Below, piece after piece: positions 9,131 through 18,442 of a DNA stretch of 64,000 bases. This DNA is from Rhodococcus yunnanensis NBRC 103083 (GTDB lineage: Bacteria; Actinomycetota; Actinomycetes; Mycobacteriales; Mycobacteriaceae): NCBI RefSeq assembly GCF_001895005.1, contig NZ_BCXH01000007.1, positions 186,001-250,000 on the forward strand, read 5' to 3'. Below the pieces are notes generated by a model. The model was not told where the DNA came from. It saw only the letters and a program-made list of their open reading frames with translations, and did not search any database. How positions within the stretch are numbered: the stretch's first letter is position 1; each line of letters opens with the position of its first letter. Position numbers and translations under genes: made by a program.

Positions 9131-9159
9131 GTCTGCAATGTAGCAGTAGGCACCCATTC

Positions 9160-9175
9160 GGTAGTAGCTACTACC
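9160..9175. promoter_or_regulatory. 16-bp palindrome, probable TetR operator
   Basis: GGTAGTAGCTACTACC is a perfect palindrome 30 bp upstream of the preferred tetR start, in the divergent region shared with the ABC transporter operon. Position and symmetry fit autorepression; not tested. Confidence 0.6.
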
Positions 9176-9329
9176 CTGGATGTGGTTGTACTTTTGACTA
9201 TAGATTCTCCGATTAGATCAGGATGATTGCAACTGTTCTCCTTCGGCAACACCCCCGTTAGGTTTCCTGGCGAATGCCGTTCACCACGGCCACTCGAAAT
9301 GCAATCTCTGTTGGGGGAACTCGAATCCG

Positions 9330-10415
9330 ATGCGTCACAGACCAATACACCGAAGAATTCTTCGTACAGTCACTCTGGCCACGGCAGCCGTCGCGGCCGC
9401 AGCACTCGTGACGGGCTGTGGCAGCTCCTCCTCGGAAGCGACGACCACCGGGGACGGCAAGACGGTGTTGCGGTATCAAGGCTCGGCCAGCCAGGTCACC
9501 TTCCCCGAACTGGCCGAAGGGCTCGGCTACTTCGACAAGGTCTCGCTCGACTGGGTCGGCGACACCACGAGCGGACCACAGGACATTCAATCCGCTGCCA
9601 CCGGGGACACCGATTTCGGCGGCGCGTTCAACGGGGCCATCGTCAAGCTCGCCGCGGCCAAGTCACCGGTCGAATCCGTCGTCTCCTACTACGGCGCGGA
9701 CAAGGAGACCTTCAACGGCTTCTACGTTCTTCAGGACAGCCCCATCCGATCGGCGCGCGATCTGATCGGCAAGAAGGTCGCGATGAACACACTCGGCGCC
9801 CACGCTGAATTCGTGATCCGCGAGTGGCTCTCGCAGCAAGGGCTGTCCAAGGACGAGATCTCACAGGTCGAATTGACCGTTGTGCCGCCCGTGAACACCG
9901 AGCAGGCACTCAGGCAGGGTCAGATCGACGTGGGCACCCTCGGGTCGGTGTTCCGCGAGACGGCCACCGAACGCGGCGGGCTGCGAGAGTTGTTCACCGA
10001 CGAATCGCTCTACGGAACCTTCTCCTACGGCAGCTACGTGCTCCGCAAGGACTTCATCGAGGCCAACAAGGATGCGGTGGGCGACTTCGTTCAAGGCGTG
10101 GCCAGAGCGATCCGCTGGACCCAGACAGTTCCACGGGAGGTGGTCATCGGCAAGTACCGAGAAATCATCGCCCAGCGTGGTCGCAACGAAAATCCCGACC
10201 TGGTCGGCTACTGGAAGAGCTCGGGCGTCGCACCAGGCGGAGTGATCGCCGACGAAGAGATTCAGATCTGGATCGATTGGCTCCGACGCAACGAGGATCT
10301 CGGCGACGACATCGAAGCCGGCGACATCTACACCAACGAATTCAATCCGTACTCGAACGGCACCTACCCGGAGAACAGCGATGCAAACGGCCAAGCATTG
10401 GGGACATCCAAATGA
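9330..10415 (+). CDS. ABC transporter substrate-binding lipoprotein (sulfonate/nitrate/taurine type)
   Basis: A 361-residue periplasmic-binding lipoprotein of the SsuA/TauA/NrtA class. A signal peptide ends in lipobox LVTGC with Cys30 as the lipidation site. The mature part has the family's LRYQGSASQVTFPELAEGLGYF start, the TTSGPQDIQSAATGDTDFGGAFNG binding strand and SARDLIGKKVAMNTLG. It heads an operon with ATPase and permease and overlaps the ATPase gene by 4 nt. A close paralogue lies at 16386-17462. Monooxygenase and TauD genes nearby suggest an organosulfur ligand, but nothing in the sequence fixes it. Confidence 0.85.
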   Translation: MRHRPIHRRILRTVTLATAAVAAAALVTGCGSSSSEATTTGDGKTVLRYQGSASQVTFPELAEGLGYFDKVSLDWVGDTTSGPQDIQSAATGDTDFGGAFNGAIVKLAAAKSPVESVVSYYGADKETFNGFYVLQDSPIRSARDLIGKKVAMNTLGAHAEFVIREWLSQQGLSKDEISQVELTVVPPVNTEQALRQGQIDVGTLGSVFRETATERGGLRELFTDESLYGTFSYGSYVLRKDFIEANKDAVGDFVQGVARAIRWTQTVPREVVIGKYREIIAQRGRNENPDLVGYWKSSGVAPGGVIADEEIQIWIDWLRRNEDLGDDIEAGDIYTNEFNPYSNGTYPENSDANGQALGTSK

Positions 10416-11224
10416 CAACGACGGAACCGAAGCTCGTACTCGAAGGCGTGACCAAGCAGTTCGCCGCGCGCGGCGCGCACGAGATCTTCACCGCGGTCGA
10501 CGGCATCGATCTCGAAGTCGCGGCAGGTGAATTCCTCGTTCTCGTCGGTCCGAGCGGATGCGGGAAGTCGACGCTGCTCGATCTCCTCGGTGGGCTCACC
10601 GACGCCACGTCCGGCCGCATCCTTCTCGACGGCACACCCATCCACGGTCCCGGACTCGACCGCGGCATCGTGTTCCAGCAGTACGCGCTTCTCCCCTGGC
10701 GGACGGCCCGACACAACATCGAGTTCGGGCTCGAAGCCAAGGGTCTACCGAAGAAGGAACGCCGGGAGATCGCGCAGAAGTATCTCGAGCTGGTCGGGCT
10801 CGAATCGTTCGCCGACCGATTTCCCCACGAGCTGTCCGGTGGCATGAAACAGCGTGTGGCCATTGCACGCAGCCTGGCCTTCGACCCGGAGGTCTTGCTG
10901 ATGGACGAGCCGTTCGCCGCACTGGATGCGCAGACGCGCGAATCTCTGCAGGACGAGTTGCTTCGCATCTGGAAGACGACCGGCAAGACCATCGTCTTCA
11001 TCACCCACGGCATCGACGAGGCAATCTACCTCGGCCAACGCGTCGCAGTCCTGACCTCGCGACCGGGGCGTATCAAGACCATCGTCGACGTGGACATCGA
11101 CCGAGACGTACCCGACGTCCGATCCGACGCCAAGTTCAGATCACTCCGCCACCACGTGTGGACTCTGCTGCACGGTGAGGTCGAGCGTGCACAGTCCACC
11201 GAACTCGAAGCAGCGGGAGCGTGA
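10412..11224 (+). CDS. ABC transporter ATPase (SsuB/TauB type)
   Basis: A 270-residue ATPase. Walker A GPSGCGKST (46-54), Q-loop FQQYALLPW, signature LSGGMKQR, Walker B VLLMDEPFAAL and the switch His in FITHGIDEA are intact. Its ATG overlaps the stop of the binding-protein gene (ATGA), and the permease follows 1 nt after the stop, so the three are translationally coupled. It energises import by the permease at 11226. Confidence 0.92.
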   Translation: MTTTEPKLVLEGVTKQFAARGAHEIFTAVDGIDLEVAAGEFLVLVGPSGCGKSTLLDLLGGLTDATSGRILLDGTPIHGPGLDRGIVFQQYALLPWRTARHNIEFGLEAKGLPKKERREIAQKYLELVGLESFADRFPHELSGGMKQRVAIARSLAFDPEVLLMDEPFAALDAQTRESLQDELLRIWKTTGKTIVFITHGIDEAIYLGQRVAVLTSRPGRIKTIVDVDIDRDVPDVRSDAKFRSLRHHVWTLLHGEVERAQSTELEAAGA

Positions 11225-11225
11225 C

Positions 11226-12065
11226 ATGGTCGACGTAGCAGCATCACCCGGTTCCACCACCTCTCGCGCGGTCGCGGTACCCGCCCTCTCGCGTGGTCGG
11301 CGTTGGTCGGCCGTGGGCTGGCGATACACCAAACCGCTGATAGCGATTGCGGTGTTCCTCGGCATCTGGGAGGCCGCGCCGCGGCTCGGCCTCGTCGACG
11401 AGGTGTTCCTGCCCCCATTTTCGGTCGTCGCCGACGCCTTCGTGGAACTGGTGACGAACGGGCAGCTGTGGGAACACTTGTCCGCCAGCCTCTCTCGCGC
11501 GCTCACCGGATTCGCCATCGCCATCGTCATCGCGATTCCGCTCGGTGTCGCCATCGCGTGGTACAAACCGGTCGCCGAATTCCTGGGGCCCATCCTCGAG
11601 TTGTTCCGCAACACCGCCGCACTGGCCCTGCTGCCGGTCTTCATCCTGATCCTCGGCATCGGAGAAACGTCCAAGATCGCACTGGTGTTGTACGCCAGCA
11701 CCTTTCCGATCCTGCTCAACACCATCTCCGGTGTCCGCACCGTCGATCCACTGCTCGTCAAATCGGCACGGTCCCTCGGCCTACCAGCGGTGAGACTGTT
11801 CCAGAAGGTGATACTGCCCGCTGCAGTACCCACGATCTTCACCGGTATCAGGATGGCGGCCGCGTCGTCGATCCTCGTGTTGATCGCCGCCGAGATGGTC
11901 GGAGCCAAAGCAGGATTGGGATACCTGATCACCGCGTCCCAGCTCAACTTTCAGATTCCCAACATGTACGCCGGCATCATCGCCATTTCGCTCGTCGGAC
12001 TGGCGTTCAACGGCGTAATCGTCACGATCGAACGACGCTTCTCGCGCTGGCGTCCCGAAAGCTGA
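11226..12065 (+). CDS. ABC transporter permease (SsuC/TauC type)
   Basis: A 279-residue inner-membrane permease with about six hydrophobic segments after a 30-residue cytoplasmic tail. The EAA loop (SARSLGLPAVRLFQKVILPAAVPTIFTGIR) that docks on the ATPase is clear. ATG at 11226 directly follows the ATPase stop. Family knowledge places it with aliphatic sulfonate, taurine and nitrate importers. One permease and one ATPase are present for two binding proteins in this island, so the second binding protein may share this channel. Confidence 0.9.
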   Translation: MVDVAASPGSTTSRAVAVPALSRGRRWSAVGWRYTKPLIAIAVFLGIWEAAPRLGLVDEVFLPPFSVVADAFVELVTNGQLWEHLSASLSRALTGFAIAIVIAIPLGVAIAWYKPVAEFLGPILELFRNTAALALLPVFILILGIGETSKIALVLYASTFPILLNTISGVRTVDPLLVKSARSLGLPAVRLFQKVILPAAVPTIFTGIRMAAASSILVLIAAEMVGAKAGLGYLITASQLNFQIPNMYAGIIAISLVGLAFNGVIVTIERRFSRWRPES

Positions 12066-12072
12066 GGGCTTC

Positions 12073-13398
12073 ATGACCGACCGACAACTCCATCTCAACG
12101 CTTTTCTCATGGGCGTCGGCCACCACGAGGCAGCGTGGCGACACCCCAGAACCGAGGCCAGGCGCGTACTCGACGTCAAACACTTCCAGGAACTGGCGCG
12201 CACCGCCGAACGCGGCAAGTTGGACTCGGTGTTCTTCGCCGACAACCTCGCGACCGGGCCTCGCGTACGCAACAACGCCCCGGCGATCTTCGAACCGATC
12301 ACGCTGCTCACCGCCATGGCCGCAGTGACCACGCACGTCGGGCTGATCGCGACCGCATCCACCGGCTACAACGAACCGTTCAATCTGGCCCGGAAGTTCA
12401 CCTCGCTCGATCACATCAGCGGAGGACGGGCGGGGTGGAACATCGTCACCTCGGGCGGTGTCGACGAAGCAGCGAACTTCGGCTACGACGAAGTGCCCGA
12501 TCATGCCGGACGGTACGACCGTGCCGCCGAATTCGTCGATGTTGCTCTCGCGCTGTGGAACTCGTGGGAGGAGAACGCGCTCGTTCTCGATGCGGAGAGC
12601 GGGGTTTTCGCCGACAGCGACAAGGTGCGACCTATCGACCACAAGGGCCCGCGCTTCGCGGTGCGTGGACCACTCAACTCACCGCGCTCGGTGCAGGGAC
12701 GGCCACTGCTGGTCCAAGCCGGGTCCTCCGAAAGCGGAAAGGACTTCGCCGCGAAATACGCCGAAGCAGTGTTCACTGCGCAGCGCACGCTGGCCGAGGG
12801 CCAGCAGTTCTACCGAGACCTCACCTCCCGTCTGGCGCGGTTCGGACGTCGCCCGGAGCATCTCAAGGTCTTGCCCGGCATCGTGCCCTACCTGGCATCG
12901 ACCGAGGCCGAGGCGATTGCGCTCGAGGCAGAGTTCACCGACCTGATTTCTCCGGAATACTCGCTACGACAGCTCTCCTGGATGCTCGGGACCGACCTGT
13001 CCACGCACTCGCTCGACTCACCGCTGCCGGAACTGCCGCCCATCGACAAGATTCGAGGCAACAAGAGCCGCTATCAGCTGGTGAAGAACCTGGCCGAATC
13101 GGGAGACCTGACGGTGCGCCAGCTGATCGGACTACTCGGCGGCGGCCGCGGCCACAGGACCTTCGCCGGAACACCCGAACAACTGGCCGACGACATCGAG
13201 CTGTGGTTCGACGGCGGAGCTGCGGACGGCTTCAACATCATGCCGCCGTACCTACCAGGAAGTCTGGACCTGTTCGTCGACGAGGTAGTCCCGATTCTGC
13301 AGCAGCGCGGCCTCTTTCGCACCGAGTACACCGAGACCACCCTGCGCGGGCACTACGGCCTGGATTCGGTGCCCGCACCGATCACGGCGTCGAACTGA
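12073..13398 (+). CDS. NtaA/SnaA/DszA-type FMN-dependent monooxygenase
   Basis: A 441-residue flavin-dependent LLM-class monooxygenase of the nitrilotriacetate/dibenzothiophene-sulfone group, which uses FMNH2 from a separate reductase. Family marks: HLNAFLMGVGHHEAAWR, ARTAERGKLDSVFFADN, HISGGRAGWNIVTS, GRPLLVQAGSSESGKDFAAKYAEAVF and the C-terminal FNIMPPYLPGSLDLFVDEVVPILQQRGLFR. It starts 7 bp after the permease, so it is part of the uptake operon and probably attacks the imported compound. Candidates are C-S or C-N bond cleavage of a sulfonate, sulfone or amine. No flavin reductase is seen nearby. Its end overlaps the convergent MFS gene by 17 nt. Confidence 0.85.
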   Translation: MTDRQLHLNAFLMGVGHHEAAWRHPRTEARRVLDVKHFQELARTAERGKLDSVFFADNLATGPRVRNNAPAIFEPITLLTAMAAVTTHVGLIATASTGYNEPFNLARKFTSLDHISGGRAGWNIVTSGGVDEAANFGYDEVPDHAGRYDRAAEFVDVALALWNSWEENALVLDAESGVFADSDKVRPIDHKGPRFAVRGPLNSPRSVQGRPLLVQAGSSESGKDFAAKYAEAVFTAQRTLAEGQQFYRDLTSRLARFGRRPEHLKVLPGIVPYLASTEAEAIALEAEFTDLISPEYSLRQLSWMLGTDLSTHSLDSPLPELPPIDKIRGNKSRYQLVKNLAESGDLTVRQLIGLLGGGRGHRTFAGTPEQLADDIELWFDGGAADGFNIMPPYLPGSLDLFVDEVVPILQQRGLFRTEYTETTLRGHYGLDSVPAPITASN

Positions 13399-14575
13399 TC
13401 TCTCGGGTGTATCGCGGTATGTACCGGGCGAGCAATCCAGCTCCGGCGGCGGACATTCCGGATACCACGAAGATTCCGGCCGACAACGGAGCGATCGCGA
13501 CCACGAACGCGATGGACAGCGGTCCGAGCAGAAATCCTGCGTCATGGGTGAGCCTCCACGCGGCGAGGAATTCCGCCCGACCCGACGGAGGAGCCACGTC
13601 GGCACCCAATGTCATGATCACGCCGTTGCCGAAGCCGTTGCCGACCCCCATCGCGATCGCGACGACGGTGAAGGCGAGGATCGACGTCGTCAACGGAATC
13701 AGCAGGTAGGACAGGGCGAGTACCAGAATCGACGGGATCGCGACGAAGGTTCTTCCGAACCGATCCATCAGATGACCGGCCGGATAGGAACACACCACGT
13801 CGAGCGCCGCACCGACACCGAAGATGAGACTCGCCGTACCCGCGGAGGCACCGAGATGATGCGCCCACAGCGGCAGCACCGCTTCCCTGGACGACCGCGC
13901 AACACCGAGCAGCAGTGATCCTGTGCCCAGCGTGGCCAGCAGCCGCACATGCTCACCGAACACGGTCGACAGCGAATGTGGCTGCGGCTGCGCTCCCGAA
14001 CCCGGTGGGTCAGGCAATCGGGCCATGAGGATTCCGGCCACGACGACAGCGATCAGCTGGACGACGAAGCCTCCGCGAACACCCAGGAACCAGATCGCCG
14101 CCGCACCGAGCAACGGTCCGACGAAGAAGCCCAACCGCATCGTGCCACCGAACAGCGACATCGCCCGCGCGCGCCATTCGAACGGCACCGCGAGTGACAG
14201 ATAGTTCTGCCGGGCGAGCCCCCACACCGAATTCGCGAGCCCGACCAACAGGATTCCCCCGCACAGCCACAGGACGGTGGACGCGACGATGCACAGGAGC
14301 GCCCCGGCGGTTGCGATCGAACTGGCGAGGATAACGGATCGGCGTTCGCCCAGACGTGCGACCACCTGGCCTGCTCGGAGATCACCGACGACCTGCCCCA
14401 GTCCGACCAGCGCAACCGTAAGGCCTGCCAATGCCACCGAGGCGCCGAGCTCGAGCGCACGCAGAGTGAGCACGGGAGCGGCAGCGCCGGTGCCGATTCC
14501 GTAGATGGCGGCCGGGACGTACACCGTGGATCCGAGCGACCGAAGTGGATTGACCGACGCGCTCGATCCCGTCAC
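13382..14575 (-). CDS. MFS transporter
   Basis: A 397-residue major-facilitator protein with about twelve hydrophobic segments; motif A-like loops GDLRAGQVVARLGERRSV and AGHLMDRFGRTFVA are visible. The GTG start at 14575 overlaps the stop of the upstream iclR gene (GTGA), implying coupled translation. The 3' end overlaps the monooxygenase gene by 17 nt in convergent orientation. It might export a product or intermediate of the organosulfur pathway, or import a substrate; no specificity can be read. Confidence 0.85.
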   Translation of the reverse strand: MTGSSASVNPLRSLGSTVYVPAAIYGIGTGAAAPVLTLRALELGASVALAGLTVALVGLGQVVGDLRAGQVVARLGERRSVILASSIATAGALLCIVASTVLWLCGGILLVGLANSVWGLARQNYLSLAVPFEWRARAMSLFGGTMRLGFFVGPLLGAAAIWFLGVRGGFVVQLIAVVVAGILMARLPDPPGSGAQPQPHSLSTVFGEHVRLLATLGTGSLLLGVARSSREAVLPLWAHHLGASAGTASLIFGVGAALDVVCSYPAGHLMDRFGRTFVAIPSILVLALSYLLIPLTTSILAFTVVAIAMGVGNGFGNGVIMTLGADVAPPSGRAEFLAAWRLTHDAGFLLGPLSIAFVVAIAPLSAGIFVVSGMSAAGAGLLARYIPRYTREISSTP

Positions 14576-15288
14576 AGCGTGACACCGAGTGCGACTGCGG
14601 TGGAACGTAGTTCCGGAATCACCCGGGCGATCAACCCGAGATCGAGTCTGACGCTCATGGCTTGCACCCCCAGCGACGCCTGCACCCGGCCTGCGCTGTC
14701 GAAGACCGGGACCGCGATCGCCGTGATCTCCCGGTACTCCCCCGCCTGCATCACCGCGTAGCCTCGCCGTCGTACGGCAGCAAGGTCGACCGAACCCGGT
14801 GTGAGCCGGACTGCGGCCGGTTCGTTCCCGAACGCGAGCAATACCCGGCCCATCGCACTCAGGTGCAACTGCTGACCGCTCGTCGGGAGTTGGTGATCGC
14901 AGAACCTCACCGGCGGCCGCGCGGAGTAGACCGTGACCGCCGCGTCGTCGGCGCGCGTGCTCAAACTCGCGGTGATCGCGATTCTCGACGACAGCAAATG
15001 TAGGTGCGGCGCAACGTTGTCGAGCTCGATGGGTCTGATGACGGACCCTGCCAGGTCGGTCAAACCGGAGCCGATGCTGTAGAGATCACTCGAATCCCGA
15101 GTCAGTAACCGGCCGCGTACGAGTGCCGACGCAATTCGATGCGTCGTGCTCACCGGCAACCCCACTCGCTCGGCGAGCTGGCTGACCGTGAGCGCCGGAT
15201 TCTCGGAGGAGAACGCGTACAGCACCGAGATCGCCCGCTCGACGGCCTGCGATCCGGTACGTGACTGTGCCGGTGACGTTTTCGGCAC
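14572..15288 (-). CDS. IclR family transcriptional regulator
   Basis: A 238-residue IclR-type regulator: N-terminal winged helix (AVERAISVLYAFSSENPALTVSQLAERVGLPVSTTHRIASALVRGRLL) and C-terminal effector domain (YREITAIAVPVFDSAGRVQASLGVQAMSVR). GTG at 15288 is chosen because GGAGGGG lies about 6 nt upstream; an alternative GTG at 15321 has a weaker site. It is coupled to the downstream MFS gene and diverges from the TauD-binding protein-TauD operon, its likely target. Confidence 0.88.
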   Translation of the reverse strand: MPKTSPAQSRTGSQAVERAISVLYAFSSENPALTVSQLAERVGLPVSTTHRIASALVRGRLLTRDSSDLYSIGSGLTDLAGSVIRPIELDNVAPHLHLLSSRIAITASLSTRADDAAVTVYSARPPVRFCDHQLPTSGQQLHLSAMGRVLLAFGNEPAAVRLTPGSVDLAAVRRRGYAVMQAGEYREITAIAVPVFDSAGRVQASLGVQAMSVRLDLGLIARVIPELRSTAVALGVTL

Positions 15289-15390
15289 AGAATCCCCTCC
15301 GGTGGCGCGTTCGCACTTCACACCCGAGACCCTTCCGTACTCGTGCGCGGGAGGGAAGCATTAGGCGCGCCGTGAACATATGTCGGGTCA

Positions 15391-15405
15391 TTCCACAATG
15401 CGGAA
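15391..15405. promoter_or_regulatory. TTCC-N7-GGAA inverted repeat upstream of TauD operon
   Basis: TTCCACAATGCGGAA lies 44 bp upstream of the first TauD start, in the region shared with iclR. Short TTCC/GGAA arms resemble some IclR-family sites. The match is short and the call tentative. Confidence 0.3.
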
Positions 15406-15448
15406 GTGTTGTTGCAGGCCCCGCAACGGATCTCGATACTTCATCGTC

Positions 15449-16384
15449 ATGACCGTCATCGACAACGACACACACCAGCAGTCAGTCACATTCGCGCCAG
15501 TCGCAGGCCATATCGGAGCCGACGTGCACGGTATCGACATCGGGCAGGAGTTGACACCCGATCTGGTCGAGTCGATCACCACCGCGCTTCACCGTTACAA
15601 GGTTCTGTTCTTTCGGAACCAGAACATAGGGCACACCGAGCACATTGCGTTCTCCAGGAATTTCGGCCGCGTCACGGCGTCGCACCCGTACGACGACGAT
15701 GCGCCGACCGAGGCTCCGGAGATTCTCGCGGTGGACAACCGGCTCTACGAGAAGCGGTTCGGCAGGAAGGCCGCCGGTTACACCAGTGCATGGCACACCG
15801 ACATCTCGGCGTTGATCAATCCCCCTGCGGCGTCCATTCTGCGGGCGGACATCGCTCCGGACCGGGGTGGCGACACCAGTTGGACCAACCTCGCCGCCGC
15901 CTACGCCAACCTCCCGGACGCGCTGAAGGAGTTCGTCGACGGTCTTCGGGCCGAGCACCGGTTCGGAGGCCGCGCACCGGTATGGAGCACCGACAGCGAC
16001 TACGGCAAGAAGGTCGCCGCAGCGCCGCTGATCACCGAACACCCCGTGGTACGTGTCCACCCGGTGACCGGTGAGAGGATCCTGTTCGTCAACCCGGGAT
16101 TCACCGTTCGTATCGTCGGCCTGACGCCGCGGCAGAGCGACGCAGTTCTCGAATTGCTGTTCGACGAGATCGAGAATTCCGCGCATACCGTCCGTTTCCG
16201 TTGGGAGAAAGGATCGGTGGCATTCTGGGACAACCGAGCAACGGCACACCTCGCACCCACCGATGTGAACCACCTCGATGTCACGCGAGTGCTCTACCGC
16301 ACGACCCTCGAAGGAGACATTCCGGTCGGCATCGACGGGGTCCCGTCCACGTCGATCTCCGGTGATCAGTTCTTCGGATCGTGA
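15449..16384 (+). CDS. TauD/TfdA-family 2-oxoglutarate-dependent dioxygenase
   Basis: A 311-residue Fe(II)/2-oxoglutarate dioxygenase. The facial triad is present as His116-x-Asp118 (WHTDIS) and His267 (NRATAHLAP), with the 2-oxoglutarate-binding Arg at about 284 (VLYRTTLEGD). TauD enzymes release sulfite from taurine; AtsK-type relatives cleave alkyl sulfate esters. ATG at 15449 is used. It starts an operon whose next gene, 1 bp after its stop, is a second SsuA-like binding protein followed by another TauD, which supports use of imported sulfonates or sulfate esters as sulfur source. Confidence 0.88.
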   Translation: MTVIDNDTHQQSVTFAPVAGHIGADVHGIDIGQELTPDLVESITTALHRYKVLFFRNQNIGHTEHIAFSRNFGRVTASHPYDDDAPTEAPEILAVDNRLYEKRFGRKAAGYTSAWHTDISALINPPAASILRADIAPDRGGDTSWTNLAAAYANLPDALKEFVDGLRAEHRFGGRAPVWSTDSDYGKKVAAAPLITEHPVVRVHPVTGERILFVNPGFTVRIVGLTPRQSDAVLELLFDEIENSAHTVRFRWEKGSVAFWDNRATAHLAPTDVNHLDVTRVLYRTTLEGDIPVGIDGVPSTSISGDQFFGS

Positions 16385-16385
16385 C

Positions 16386-17462
16386 ATGATCCGGCGAAAA
16401 GCTATGCGCTCCTTGGTCGTGACGATTGCGGCGACGGTACTGGCGGTGAGCGTCGTCGCGTGTGGGGATTCGTCCAGCCAGCCGAATGCCGACGGCAAGA
16501 CAGTACTGCGATACCAGGGTTCGCCGAGTGCCGTCCGGTGGCCAGAGCTGGCGGAGTCGCTGGGCTACTTCGAGAACGTCGAGCTCGAGTGGGTCGGCGA
16601 CACCACATCCGGACCGCAGGACATTCAATCCGTGGCCACAGGCCAAACCGAGATCGGTGAGGCGTTCAACGGTTCGGTCGCCAAATTGCAGGAGGCAGGT
16701 TCGGCGATCACGGCCGTCGTGTCCTCGACAGGCTCGGACGACGAGACGTTCCAGGGCTACTACTCCCTCGAGGGAAGCGGAATCGACTCGGCCCGCGACC
16801 TCATCGGCAAGAAGGTCGGGATCAACACGCTCGGTGCGTATCACGAATACGCGATCAAGGAATGGCTTCACCGCGAAGGCTTGACCGAGGACGAGATCGG
16901 CCAGGTCGAGTTCCTCGTCGTACCCCCGATCAACACCGACCAATCGCTGCGGCAGCGCCAGATCGACGTCGGCAACCTCGGAGGCATCATCAAGGATGTC
17001 GCGCTCGAGGCAGGTGGGCTGCACGAGATCTTTCGCGACACCGATCTGATCGGCAGTTTCAGTATTTCCACTGCAGTACTGAGAGACGACTTCATCGAGA
17101 AGAACCCCGACGCCACGGCCGACTTCGTCCAGGGTGTGGCGCGGGCGATCCGATGGGCGCAACTGCGCCCTCGCGAAGAGGTCATCGGCAGGTTCACCGA
17201 CATCATCTCCGGCCGCGGCCGGAGCGAGAACACCGACTACGTGCAGCATTGGAAGAGCGCAGGTGTCCCAGCACCGGGAGCCGTCATTGCCGACGACGAG
17301 TTCACCCTGTGGGTGGACGAGGCCGTGCGGCTCGGTGAACTTCCGGCGGACCTCGACGTCGCGACGTTGTACACCAACGAATACAACCCATACGCCAACG
17401 GCCGCTTCGAGCCCGACGCGGACGAGAACGGCAACCCGATCACCCAAGGAGCGAAACCATGA
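16386..17462 (+). CDS. second SsuA-like substrate-binding lipoprotein
   Basis: A 358-residue lipoprotein closely related to that at 9330. Shared blocks include KTVLRYQGS, TTSGPQDIQS, SARDLIGKKV, DFVQGVARAIRW and TNEYNPYANG. The signal peptide ends at lipobox VVAC with Cys26. It is sandwiched between two TauD genes, 1 bp after the first and overlapping the second by 4 nt, with no ATPase or permease of its own in the operon. It probably arose by duplication and may feed the 10412/11226 transporter with a different ligand. Confidence 0.85.
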   Translation: MIRRKAMRSLVVTIAATVLAVSVVACGDSSSQPNADGKTVLRYQGSPSAVRWPELAESLGYFENVELEWVGDTTSGPQDIQSVATGQTEIGEAFNGSVAKLQEAGSAITAVVSSTGSDDETFQGYYSLEGSGIDSARDLIGKKVGINTLGAYHEYAIKEWLHREGLTEDEIGQVEFLVVPPINTDQSLRQRQIDVGNLGGIIKDVALEAGGLHEIFRDTDLIGSFSISTAVLRDDFIEKNPDATADFVQGVARAIRWAQLRPREEVIGRFTDIISGRGRSENTDYVQHWKSAGVPAPGAVIADDEFTLWVDEAVRLGELPADLDVATLYTNEYNPYANGRFEPDADENGNPITQGAKP

Positions 17463-18418
17463 CCGCTGTGTTGAACGACTCTTCGGCCCCGTCCACCGAC
17501 TCGCTGGTGATAGCGCCGATCGCGGGCTACATCGGAGCGGAGGTGTCCGGTATCTCGCTGGAGCACGAACTCTCCGTGGATGTCCAAGCGGCACTGCGCG
17601 ATGCGCTGTACGAGTACAAGGTCCTGTTCCTCCGCGACCAGAAGATCGGACACGCGGAGCAAATCCGCTTCACCGGCTACTTCGGACCGGTAACACCTGC
17701 CCATCCGCTCGGATACACCGACAAGTCGCCTGCCGGCTTCCCGGAGATTCTCGAGGTCGACAGCAGGATCTACGCCAAGCGATCCGGTTCGAGCAAGTAC
17801 AGCTATGCGAGTTTCTGGCATCAGGACGTCACCGCATTGATCAACCCGCCCGCGGTCACCGTTCTGCGCGGCGAGCTGGTGCCCGAGGTCGGCGGGGACA
17901 CCACGTGGGCCGATCTCGGTGCCGCCTACGACAACCTGCCGGCCTCGCTGCAACGGTTCCTCGAAGGTCTGTATGCGGAGAATCGCTTCGGTGGGCGCAC
18001 ACCTCGCTGGGCGGGCGGTTCGGAGTCGGAATCGCTGACTCAGGAAACCCGAATAGTCTCCGAGCACCCCGTCGTCCGTGTACATCCTGTGACCGGTCAA
18101 CGCCTGATCTACGTCAATCCAGGCTTCACCAGCCGCATCATCGGGGTCAGCCCGCGTCAGAGCGACAAGATTCTCGATCTGCTGTTCGAGGAGATCACCG
18201 ATCCGGCGTACACCGTCCGTATTCGGTGGACTCCGGACAGCCTCGGCATCTGGGACAACCGGGCCACGATCCACCAGGCCCCCACCGACCTCGATCATCT
18301 CGACGTCGTGCGTGTGCTGCACCGAACCACCGTCGAAGGCGATGTACCCGTTGGCGTTTCGGGTGAGCGGTCCAGATCGATCCACGGCAGCGAGTTTCGC
18401 GCCCCCGCACCGGCCTGA
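17459..18418 (+). CDS. TauD/TfdA-family dioxygenase, second copy
   Basis: A 319-residue 2-oxoglutarate/Fe(II) dioxygenase, clearly paralogous to that at 15449 (shared INPPA, VTG-R, NPGF and PRQSD blocks). Metal ligands are His121-x-Asp123 (WHQDVT) and His272 (NRATIHQAP); Arg at about 289 binds 2-oxoglutarate. The ATG overlaps the stop of the binding-protein gene (ATGA). Two divergent dioxygenases in one operon suggest two sulfonate or sulfate-ester substrates, or two steps; this is inference. Confidence 0.88.
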   Translation: MTAVLNDSSAPSTDSLVIAPIAGYIGAEVSGISLEHELSVDVQAALRDALYEYKVLFLRDQKIGHAEQIRFTGYFGPVTPAHPLGYTDKSPAGFPEILEVDSRIYAKRSGSSKYSYASFWHQDVTALINPPAVTVLRGELVPEVGGDTTWADLGAAYDNLPASLQRFLEGLYAENRFGGRTPRWAGGSESESLTQETRIVSEHPVVRVHPVTGQRLIYVNPGFTSRIIGVSPRQSDKILDLLFEEITDPAYTVRIRWTPDSLGIWDNRATIHQAPTDLDHLDVVRVLHRTTVEGDVPVGVSGERSRSIHGSEFRAPAPA

Positions 18419-18442
18419 TACCGACGCCGAACTGTACCCGCG

